Shown here: piece after piece, positions 12,411-22,446 of the stretch
Layout: every line of letters begins with the position of its first letter
Numbering within the stretch: the stretch's first letter is position 1
Source: Apodospora peruviana
Lineage: Eukaryota; Ascomycota; Sordariomycetes; Sordariales; Lasiosphaeriaceae
Assembly: GCA_033439685.1 (NCBI GenBank)
Contig: JAUEDM010000003.1
Coordinates: forward strand, 2,696,001-2,760,000
Direction: 5' to 3'
Length of the DNA stretch: 64,000 bases
Notes under the pieces: generated by a model
Told to the model about the DNA's origin: nothing
The model's input: the letters and a program-made list of their open reading frames with translations, nothing else
The model's database searches: none
Translations under genes and position numbers: made by a program

Positions 12411-14711
12411 TCATATGCAATACCCATAGTCCTGCTGACATCCCAATATGGTGAGACAGCTAATCGTGCTAGAGCTGCATACGTTGGACGAACCGCAGCA
12501 CGTCCCGAACGAGCTGCCCGCGCAGGTCTGTTTCGAGCTGGCACCGCACTGGCCGTTTCTGCTGGGGGTGAGACCGGCGACACCGCCGCCCGTGGGCAGC
12601 GATATTTGGTTGGTGCTTGTTGGTCGGACTATTGTTGAAGAAGAAGGAGAAAAAGAGGCAGCGTTAGTAAAGGGCCACAGTAGTTGTTGTCTTTGTGATG
12701 GCTGCTGGGCGAAGAAGCCGAGGAGGATGAGGTGGGTGTAGGGAAGACTGTGTGGTTTTTGAAAATCAAGGTTGGCAACAAATCTTGTTACAAGGCAGGA
12801 GGCAAATCTAGCATGGGTATGGTGACGAGGTAACAATTGGTAGTAAAGGTAATCAAACGATCCCTTAGATACAGGTGAAGTAAAACAAACTCTAAGAAAC
12901 AGGTGAGGAAACAGGGCAAGAATGACTAAGGGTTGGTCTGAGGGCGGCGACGGACGGGGGAAAGCAGCGCAAGTATTCGCTGATAATCATCATAAAAATT
13001 CTTACTTGAAATCGAACTACGCGTTATCCGAGTCGAGACTGGAGCATCATCACATGTACCAAAAGCCGCTTGACATCCGTTGGCGACTTTGCAGTAATCA
13101 TCGCCGACGCCGCAGAAGTTGTGCGTTGAGCAGCAAGAGCCGTATCGCGAGCCGGCGCACGTCACTCCGTTTCCGCAGGTACCGTCTTTCGTCACAGTAG
13201 TGGTTCCGGTGGGAACCGGCCCAACTGTAGACCTTGTGTTTCGGGTCGAGGCCGTCGTGGGAGTAGTTGGTTTTGAGGTCACCGCTGAGGAAACGGGATT
13301 GGTGACGGACCCGGCCGGGCCGGCACGGTACCAGTTGGAAGCCGGATCGCCAAGACATTGTCCGACGGTGACGGACTGGTACCCGTGGGAGATCAGAGAC
13401 GTCAGAATATAATCGGTCAGGTTGTAGACCACCTGCTGGTGGATGTCGTGTTCGATCTGCAGGAAGCTGTCTGAATTAGGGTTTGAGGTCCTCATAGCTT
13501 GGTCCCAGATATTCTTGCTCGTTTGGATCTTCTTGGCGTCGTCGTTAAGATATCCGGCTGTATCCAAGTCAAAGTATATGGCGTGATACCCAAGGGTTGA
13601 CAGGATGTTCTGGCAGTTCTTCTCGCAGATTGAATAGGGCGGCCTTGAGGTTACAAATTTTAGTAAACGGTAGACACCCAGGGATTTTCTTGGGCGGAGG
13701 TACCTCATGTACGTTGGAAAGAAACCCATCACGGAATTTATTGCAATCTCGTTCCATACCATCTGGTTGGTGAACTGCGTGTTGGTCAACTGGCTCGCAT
13801 TTTGGTGGGACCATGTGTGGCTGGCGATTTGATGCCCCTCCGCATGCATTCTCTAGAGGGTTATGTTAGTATATTGAAATGTGACCGTGGTAAGACAATA
13901 CTTACCCGAAGGATGGCTGGGTATATGGAGGCTGGATCGTTGATCTGTCCCTTTCCCAGGTTGTTTCCTGTAATGAAGAAAGTCGCCTTGGCTCCGTAGG
14001 CCTGTGTTTCTCGAGTTAGTAATGCACCGCCATTCCTCCATAAACAAGATGGCAGACCAGCCTTTAACTTATCGAGCAGATCATTCGTATAGATGTATGG
14101 CCCGTCGTCAAATGTTAGGGCAATTTCACCATTGTTGACGCAGTCGTAGATGCCAGCACCGCCATAGAGTACGCTTGAGAGTTTTGGTCGTGCCACACTC
14201 GCTGTGTCAACTCCAGAAGGCTTCTTGTTCTGTAGCAAGTGGTTAGTCTGCGTTGCTCGATACAAACTGAAAGTCGGTGCCAACACATACACCATCACAA
14301 CCAGAGCTATAGTTTATTTGGCAGTCAGGGGCTGCGCAGTAAACTTTTGTCTTGCCACACCATCTGTAGCTCGGAGTCAGCGTGCTACTCGGATCGACGG
14401 TGCTGGTAATGATAGGTAATATCGAACCCTTCAGCAGAACAACAGTATCCGGCGTCGCAACTGCCTATTCCAGGTCCACATTGGGGGTCATCATCGTCTT
14501 GTCGTCTTCTCAGGCTTTCCTGCTGCTTGGTAGGCGACACACCATCTCTGGAGACCACGGAGTCATGGCCGAGCAGTCCGCGGCGCATGTTCAAGTCGGC
14601 CAACAGCTTTCTCCCTCCGACGAGTTTGGGGATATGTTGTCCCTCATGGTCGCCATGGGCGGCTGCCAAGCCAATGGAGGCGGCGAAGAAAGTTGTAGAC
14701 AAAAGCTTCAT
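12411..14711 (-). CDS. Secreted chitin/polysaccharide deacetylase with three CBM18 modules
   Basis: Seven exons (14711-14428, 14363-14291, 14229-14058, 14009-13906, 13852-13704, 13643-13006, 12628-12411) encode 545 aa. The product is a signal peptide (1-18), a possible Kex2 site (RRR about 68-70), a CBM18 chitin-binding module (about 77-118), a NodB deacetylase domain (about 140-340), a Ser/Thr/Pro linker, and two more CBM18 modules (about 414-458 and 498-545). Catalytic motifs are intact: TFDDG with D160/D161, metal ligands H223 and H227 in HTWSH, RPPY (261-264), DLDT, and IEHDIH. It should hydrolyse N-acetyl groups of chitin in the cell wall or periplasmic space, giving chitosan. Introns 3 (48 nt) and 5 (60 nt) are multiples of three without stops. 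The last intron (13005-12629, 377 nt) is far longer than the others (48-64 nt); if retained, translation ends at 12926 and the third CBM18 is lost. The first intron uses the atypical donor GTTCGA. The start is set by the signal peptide; an upstream in-frame ATG at 14771 is less likely. Confidence 0.87.
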
Positions 14712-17310
14712 GTTCGAGGTAGGGTATATTACAGCCGACGCCGAGGGAAGGGCTGGCCTATTATTCTGCACAAGGAAAGGGCAGGGCAGCTGAGGGAGAA
14801 AAAAAGACAGGCTGGTACCGGCTGATGGGATAAAAACAAGAGAAGCCCAGCCCTGGTAAATGAGGGACCGCTGAGATACTTAATAGCAGCATTGGCTACC
14901 GCGATGACAGTAGGTTTTTCATATCCACGCGGCGAGGTTGCAAGCAAGAGGGTACTAGAAGACTGAATGGAAGGATAGACGGACGATATAAATGACTGCA
15001 CTGGATACCACCATGCCGGGCGACGCGACGTGGTCCGGGGAAACAAACCCTGGGGGTGATATCGTCCATATTGCCGTCCCTCTCGCTAGACAGCGCCCTT
15101 GCAGCCGCAGATACCCTACTACGTGTCTTGATGAAGTACGGCAACTATACTCCCGACTTCACCACACAAATGCGATGTTCACTCGAACCGCTAACTCACG
15201 TGAGGATGATGTATTCGGGCCAATAACCTGAACTGGCCCAGCAGTCGGATTCTCGGCAGCTGAAGTCTGGGGAAAGGGATATGGGATTTATGGGATTCTG
15301 GATGTTGGAGAACGAGGACAGGAGTGGCAATGTGGGAATAAGACGAAAACGATGGCGTGCCACGGATGTCCCAGCACCGTTGACTTTTTGACATATTGCC
15401 AGTACGACCATATATCCGGACTCGGCCAAGCAAACAGGCGAGCTACCAACACCAAGCTTCTCCAGGTGGACCTCAACAGAGAGAAATAGTGTCGGAAAGG
15501 GCATATAGACGGGCCAGCGGCTGACCAGCAAACGTTGCAACCGTAAGTCTTGGGGAGCCCGAGTCGCTGTAAGGACGGGCACCGAGAATAGACGCTCAGT
15601 TCTACCCACACATCCGCCGGAGTCTGCAAGAGTCACCGTCGCCAAGTGTGGCAAGAAGAGATATCGACAAATGGTATCTCGAGGAGGACGTCGACTGGTC
15701 ACATAAGGTATGGACGTCGTGCCCGATGGATAGGCCCAAGTTGCAGTCGCCTGTGTGTCTGCGTGCCTGCATGGGGAGTATTTCTCCTCCCTGTGTTCTC
15801 CAAAATCCAAAGTCTCATGCCATGCAGCTCTCGCTCAAGGGATCAGCCGCAGGGTTGATGTTCGCTTCCCGGCAGATCTGGGCCTGTTGGAGTTTGGAAG
15901 CTTGGCATTTTCCCCCAGAGTGGTGACGCGGCAAAAGGCTCCAAATTTGGAGAAGGCGACGGAGACGAGGTAGAAAAGATGACGAAATTTGTATTTTGGC
16001 TGAAGTCAACCAGAATGTCACGGTGGAGAGGCGGAGGAGGCGAACCGAAGGCCGTCCGTGACCTGAAGAGGCTGGCGATCCGCCATGGGTGCATTCCGTA
16101 CTGAGATGCTACACAGTTCGTCAGGTCAGCAGCCGGCGTCGTTGCTTCAAAGTAATTAATAAAAGTGGGTGGTTAAGAATTGGGTAATCGAGGTGAAAGG
16201 TCTTCCGCGTCACCATCAATTTAATTGTAGAGGTCGGAACTCCACATGGTTTTCCTTTTTTCTTCTGTTTTTTCTGTTGTCGGATTTTGTTCTGTCTTTC
16301 TTTCCTTTGCAAGAAGAGATGGAAGTGGAAAGCTGACACCATCCATGCCCCATGGTCGGTTGGTCCTGCCGGCTTCTTGACCCGGGATCGGCTTGTGCCT
16401 GAATGGAAGTCTCGACGTGCTTGGCAGGAACCATCTGTAAATCGAACCATGGACTTATTATACAATGCTGACGTTGATACTAGTACTGTTTGGCAGCCGA
16501 AGCCAGGCCGACCGAGCAGTTTAACTTTCCATTGGGACCACTGGCGCTGTCAGAAAGAATTAAACTCGACTTTTGCTCACCTCTTTGTCCCTTTCATGCT
16601 ACCATGCCAATGACCAGGCACAGTACAGTCAACAAATAATTCCCTGTCGGCCATATTGCGCAAATGCACCTGTCGTTGCAACAACAGAAGAATGCTATGA
16701 GGTCACCTCGCGCAGCAGAGAGCAAAGTAAGTACGAGCTGTCGTCACCACGTGCCTCGCATTCGAAAAGGTTGACCTAATATAAAGAGAACCCTACCGAT
16801 CTAATCGATAACTCCAAAACTCCGGCAATGCTGCGATGGACCTTGGGGGTTAGGCTTAACGTAGAGTACAAATACCTCGGCTGTGGTAACGTGTCATGCA
16901 TCAACGCATTGGACACAATCATCCGTGTGCAATGTTTCTCTTGTCCACCTCCCCTCTCAGCCTTCCCTGGCCAATTCACCTTATCCCGCGACGTTATCAA
17001 CCCAGCACCGTGAAGGCCCCCGATCATGAGTGACCCAGAGACCCACCCGCCTTTCCAGGTCCGGCATTCAACCTCTTGCGGATTTTCGCTTGTTTCAACG
17101 TCCAGAGCCGCTGTTTCCGTGTCCATGCCGACACCCGCAGCCTCCGGGTCTCTTCCGGGTGGGATGTTGTCGAGAATGTCATATGTATCAACATCAGTTC
17201 CAAAAAATGACAAGTCCGTCGACTGGCTCCCGTGGTCTGATCTCCAACGAACGAGCTGAACCTTCAACACCCCTCTCTATTTTTGGCACATATTCTTTCC
17301 TCTGTTTTTT
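14712..17310. other. Intergenic, 2.6 kb, no gene recognised
   Basis: Holds the promoter of the deacetylase gene on the left and the 3' flank of the first DUF5672 gene on the right. Open frames up to 204 codons (minus strand, 15.2-15.8 kb) show no recognisable motif or signal peptide. A pyrimidine-rich tract lies near 16250-16310. Confidence 0.5.
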
Positions 17311-18475
17311 TCACATAAAGCCCTCTCCGAGAATCTCGCCTTGTTTGTTGTCTCCTGGACAGCGCTCCCGTTCTAACTTCATGTCCATAATCATACTGAG
17401 TTCTGGGCAGTATCCGAATATTTGTTGCCGTTGATTGGGATCTCTCCAGACAGCATCCGGAAGATTCTGCCCACCGTCCCGGACGTGGAAGCCCATTGCT
17501 TTCTCACGATACACATCTTCCACAGCTAGTGCCTCGTCGATTCCTGCTGCCACTTTGGCGCCAGGCAAGAGGATGAGACGCTTTCCGAACCACTCATCCT
17601 CGGGTTGCGTGTCGTTGAACCGTACCTGAAATTCCAAGATCTGACGAATCGCAGAAACACGTCGAAGTGAGAGACCGCCGTTACCAGAGAATTGATCATC
17701 TGCAGTTCTACTTTCATGTCAGCCCTAAGCTCCAGGTGAATCCATGGCAAAGTTGTCCCAAGGGAAAGTTGAGAAAACTCACCTCGGAGCCCCAACCCAG
17801 CTCCAGTCGAGCCACTCGTTGATGCTGGTCCCAGAGTTGGCGCAGAGAATGCTGTCCGATTCGTATTTCAGAATCCACTCCACACCGGGCAGAAACTCGT
17901 CGTAAAACCGCACGTCGGTCATTATTCTAAAGACGCTCTCCTTGCTGTCAATCTGCCACGGCTCTGGTAGGACCATCAAGTCCAGCTTCCCGATGACCTG
18001 CTGGTGTTTCGTGGCATAGGCTCTCCCAACGCTGATGACGCTCTTCTCGGAGCCGATGAAGACAAAGCGCCAATCGGGCGGGACTACGGCGATCATGTGC
18101 AGTATCTGGGGCACCAGGTGCGGCAGCACCCTCGGTTCTATCATGAGGGCGACTTTTTGCGAGCTATATGCATCGCGCGGGTCGTCGCTAGTGGTGTTCC
18201 AATCGACTTTGATGGTCGGTATCTTTTGCAGCGCATCGTGGATTCTGGCTTTAAAATGCGCCCGTATCGTCGATGTGTAGTGTGGAAGAATCGAGGCAAA
18301 CGACCAACTGGGCAGCGCATCAGTATCTCCGGCTCTTCTCTCTGGACATCGCGGTCTCGCCAGTCTCGAGGCCGGGGCTTGTGCTTCTTCCAACTCACGT
18401 TATGACAAGGGACACGATCAAAATGACTTTGGTTCGCGTGATAGCGAACATGTTCTGGAGCTGTGATGAAGACAT
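17311..18475 (-). CDS. DUF5672 protein, type II membrane (copy 1)
   Basis: Three exons (18475-18399, 18307-17783, 17707-17311) encode 332 aa. A short cytosolic N-terminus (MSSSQLQNMF...) is followed by one membrane segment (VILIVSLVITW, about residues 16-32) and a lumenal domain. The domain carries DUF5672 hallmarks: KVALMIEPR, VVPPDWRFVFIGS, an acidic ESDSILCANS motif, WSWVGAPR, SGNGGLSLRRVS, and a C-terminal block with WRDPNQRQQIFGYCPEL. The family is regarded as glycosyltransferase-like and Golgi/ER-located; no substrate is known, so activity is inference. The first exon was placed because donor GTGAGT at 18398 and acceptor at 18308 restore both the membrane anchor and the reading phase. 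The neighbour at 20301 is a diverged paralogue facing the other way. This copy lacks roughly 60-90 residues present in the C-terminal half of that paralogue. Confidence 0.8.
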
Positions 18476-20300
18476 GGTGATGTGGTTGACGCATCTGTCA
18501 AGACGGTCGCAATTTGCAAGAGGGACGGGGTGGAAGAGGGAATGTGGTTATCGCCAATATTACTGTCCCAATGCGATGGCAAGTGTCGAGTGGGTTACAG
18601 GGGAGCCCTGGACTTGCAGGGTACTTGTCGGTACGGAATACTTGAGCCACGCATCATAGCTGCCCGGTTCCTTCCCCTGCGGCGGTGGGCCTGGAGCCCT
18701 GGAGCTGAACTCGTGTTCCACTCAGCGGTTTGGCCCGAAACCCACGAGATGATAGACTCCCCAAGACATGCTTATGGAGAGACACAGTTCAATTTTTATG
18801 TGAGACTTGCATGTGCGAGTCTTGCATTCCAGATGACAAGCGCGCATTGCTTTGCGATGACAAGAGAACTACCGAGACCTGGCGTGTGAGGGCACGGGCC
18901 ACTACACTTGTTTTTAAAGGGTCTTTGGTGGTTACCTCTTTTCCACTACCTAGGTCAGCATCATCCTGACCACAGTCAAATCCATCATTTTGCTTGACAA
19001 TCCACCGGGCATCGGTGCCACATGTGCCTGGTAGCTCAAGTTACAATACGCGGCCGCTGTGAAGTTTGGACGGCCGCTGAGCACTCCGCTGATCACTCCG
19101 CTGAGAGTTTTGGAGCAAGAGCGGTCTGCTGGGCCGCCGCTAGCTCCCGACGGCTAGTAGTACCAAGGCGAACGGGTTGCTACCAAATCCTGGCGACATT
19201 GTAGGAACTGTCCGAGACGGGATTCAGGATGCTACTCTCAAGATACTACTCTGTCGCTATTCGTAGACACGATAGGTATCGGCATTGAGTGTGATACAGT
19301 TTGCATTTGCTTGGGCGAGGTGAGTAAGGACGGATCATGTTCGACCCCTCTCGACATGGCATGGTCAATATTCAGTACTCAGCAGGTCATCAGCGTGCCA
19401 ATCCGGTGCATGTTGAATCGATAGTGCCAAAGGAAACCGGAATTGATTGTCACTGTCAGCTGCAGGGAAACCCACCCCACGGTTTGTGCCGTATCGCCTC
19501 CGCAAATGATGTCGGGTCTGGAAGCGGAAAGACTGCAAGTACCCAAAGGTACCCGCCAGGTATCTTCCCCATGGGCCCATCAGCTGAAGAAATAGGGGCG
19601 GTCCCCGAGCGCGACTGCTTGCTTTTGCTTAATCACATTCCTACCTTTTTCGATCTGGTCTTGAGAAAGTCGTCCCCCCTTTGCAAATTCATTTTTTGAC
19701 ACGTTTGCGTCGGGAAGTGAGTCAATCTGCCTGGCTAGGTGTTTGCGTCTCTTTGCTATGATTCACGAGGAGGTGTGGTGGTTGTTTCTCTTCTTTGTCA
19801 CCACATCGTCCCACGGATTTGTCGATCGCGGTCAGGGCAGGCACTTATTAGACCACCAACCGATACTGGTCTGACACACGCCTTCTCTCATCAACCTTTT
19901 CAGTGAGCGGTAGCACATATGAGCGATTGAAACAGCTTACAAAGGTAAGCTTGTTTTATATGCCTTTTTTATTTGAAACTCATCATGTCTTCAAGCAAAC
20001 TCCCATGCTGACAGGCATATCCAGGATTGGGCTGTGGTGAGTCCACGCCGCCCAACAAGAAATTTTCCCATCGATCTACAGGACGGTTGCGTCCTGTAGA
20101 TCGGCGAAATAGAGGCGGGATCTGAGTTGAAGGGCAGTTCTCAGACCTCGGATTGTTCGATAACAGGCAAACAACTGGCATATTTCGTCCAACCAGAATT
20201 TGTTGGCCTGGGCGAGCAACGGACTCACCTACCGAACTTTTCACTTTCATCTGGAGTTCATGTTGGCCAGGAGGGACCCGAGCCACCGACTTTTTAAAGC
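18476..20300. other. Divergent promoter region between two DUF5672 genes
   Basis: 1.8 kb between the start codons of two paralogous genes that point away from each other. It contains a CTACCTAGGT motif (18946-18955), short direct repeats of CGGCCGCTG and of an ACTCCGCTGA unit (about 19050-19105), and a perfect 14-bp hairpin at 20072-20103. No convincing gene. Confidence 0.55.
20072..20103. repeat. Perfect 14-bp inverted repeat (hairpin)
   Basis: CGATCTACAGGACG (20072-20085), loop GTTG, then CGTCCTGTAGATCG (20090-20103). It lies about 200 bp upstream of the ATG of the second DUF5672 gene. There is no U-tract as in a terminator; it could be a cruciform, a protein-binding palindrome or a hairpin in the 5' leader. 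Confidence 0.9.
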
Positions 20301-21629
20301 ATGTCTCCAACCAAGAATCTAGAGCTCTACAAAAATGCGGCGATCAAAGCGCTGTGCGAGACGACGATGGCCGACATATGGCGTAACGGCAGCCAGGTAG
20401 CTATCGCAGCATGGGGACGGACAAGTCGACGCATTCGGGTGATGGGCATAGTAGTCTTGTTCCTGTATGTGGCGGACCGCTCACACCGAGATTGGCAATA
20501 TCAAACTAACTACTGAGTAATGTGTCACAGAACACTGTCGGCCTGGCTATCACCAACCGCGCTGCATACGGCGGGCATCGACATGCCGACCGTCTCGCTC
20601 AACTACCACTACGAGAAGCAAGCGTCCAAGTTCAACGAGACCAAGGTGGCTTTACTCATCGAAAACCGGCCGTTTCCCATCCTGGCACCCTTAATGCTGC
20701 ACTTCATCAGCGTCGTGCCGCCCGACTGGCGTTTCCGCTTCATGGGCTCGTTGGAGTCGGTCGAGGCCATCAACAAGAGCGTCGCCATCCAGGAGCACGT
20801 CGCGGCGGGAAAGCTCGACTTGACGTACATCCCGTCCAACATGACCACCGGCTCGCAGGAGGAGATCAGCCGGTTCCTGACGACCTTGTGGTTATACGAG
20901 CGCGTCCTGCAGCCGGCCGAGCACCTGCTCATTTTCCAGACCGACAGCATTCTGTGCGCAAACAGCCGGCAGACGCTCAACGATTTTCTAGAGTATGACT
21001 GGGTTGGCGCGCCTTGGGACCCTAACGGGCAGTACGGCGGGAACGGGGGGCTGTCGCTGAGAAAAGTGAGCACCATTATCGATATTCTGAGGCATCAGCA
21101 GAGGAGAGACGGGTCGGATCCGGAGGATGTGTGGCTGACGGACCGGCTTGCGCATCGACATGGTGCCAAGTTGGCAAACGGAACGGTGTCGGCCGGTTTT
21201 TCGGGGGAGATGCATTCCGGTCAACGGATCCATCTGGATATCGAGGGTGGTGAGGATGCTAAGAACGCGGTCATTTATCAGGATAGGAACCAGACGAAGC
21301 TGTATAACTCGACGCTGGAAGCCGCAAAGGACGGGGCGTATGTGGAGGGTATTGATGATTGGCGGGTTGGTCAGTATGAGCCGATGGGGTATCATACTGG
21401 TGGTAGTGGGACGATGTTGCATGGGGGCATCTGGGGCACGCCTGAGATGAGGAAGCATATTTGGGATTATTGTCCCGAGGTGAAGATGACGCTGCAGATG
21501 GATGCTGCTAAATATGTTGTGCCGGGTTGTGAGGGGAACTGGAAGCGAGATGAAGAAAGTGGTGGGTATGAGACGGAGGTTATTGATGGGGAGGAGTATC
21601 CTGTTTTGCGTGGGTTGGTGGGTTGGTAG
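20301..21629 (+). CDS. DUF5672 protein, type II membrane (copy 2)
   Basis: Two exons (20301-20464 and 20531-21629; donor GTATGT, branch CTAAC) encode 420 aa. A 45-residue, mostly polar N-terminus precedes one membrane segment (VMGIVVLFLTLSAWL, about residues 48-65). The lumenal domain has the same DUF5672 signature as its neighbour: KVALLIENR, VVPPDWRFRFMGS, FQTDSILCANS, DWVGAPW, GGNGGLSLRKVS, and WGTPEMRKHIWDYCPEV. Additional acidic and glycine-rich segments (around DIEGGEDAKN and GYHTGGSGTM) and a 40-residue C-terminal extension make it longer than copy 1. It is presumed glycosyltransferase-like and Golgi/ER-located, with substrate unknown. Codon use in the last third shifts toward T-ending codons compared with the very C-rich first part. 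Start chosen at the first ATG that leads in frame into the membrane anchor. Confidence 0.82.
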
Positions 21630-22446
21630 CCCGCTTATACGGTATGAAGGAGGGAGTTGCCGCGGTCCTCTCTCACATTCGCCGAACTTGCCTAGCTTAT
21701 CTCACCACGATACGGGAAAACGAAACGTGGAGACGATGATATAATCCCGCCGTCACGCACGGTTTCTACCCTCCATGTTCATATCAACAATACCCATAGG
21801 GTCTTTTTTTGCTTGTCATTACTTCTGATGTACATGGTTTTTCAGCAGCATTTTCTTCCTCTCATTGGTAGAAGCCGGAGTCAAGGGGCGTGACGTGTTG
21901 GGTGTAGGTTCATGGATCATCGTACCTATAAATACATAATATAGAGTTGTAAAAGAATATACTAAATACTAAATCACCTGGGCCGAGCTCTCCGGGTAAC
22001 AGGGATTCGCATACTTCATGGTGTAAATACAGACGGTCACTCGTAGCTCTACGTACGTTCTTGTATCAACTAAGGCCATTCGTTCGTTCGTTTGCCCGTC
22101 TGTGCCATCTTCCAGCCAAGTATACAGATCTTACCCTTTTCTTCATTCATCATGGGGACAGCGAGCCACAAAGCCAGGCGTTAAACTCGCCATTTTGACT
22201 AAGCTACGGGTTGATTTAACACATTTACTCCCTCGCACAGTATATATCTAGGATGTGCAAGAACCAAGTTGGTCATTGGCGAATGTTTGGTATAGTATAA
22301 CATGATAGATATATAATGTACAAAACGTACACCCTCATCCCAGCCGATTCGCATTTCTAGTTCCATTAACCATACAGTCATTCCTGACCACCTCTCCCTC
22401 CCTCCCCTTTTGATTCATCATCTTCAACTCCCATTGCCATAATTAA
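21630..22446. other. Convergent 3' flanks, 0.8 kb
   Basis: 3' flanks of DUF5672 copy 2 (plus) and SEC12 (minus). AT-rich with ATAAATAC/TATATA stretches near 21930 and 22240-22320. No coding signal. Confidence 0.6.

Noticed and set aside
15196..15810. 204-codon minus-strand ORF
   Set aside because: No recognisable domain and no supporting splice sites; several overlapping frames are equally open.
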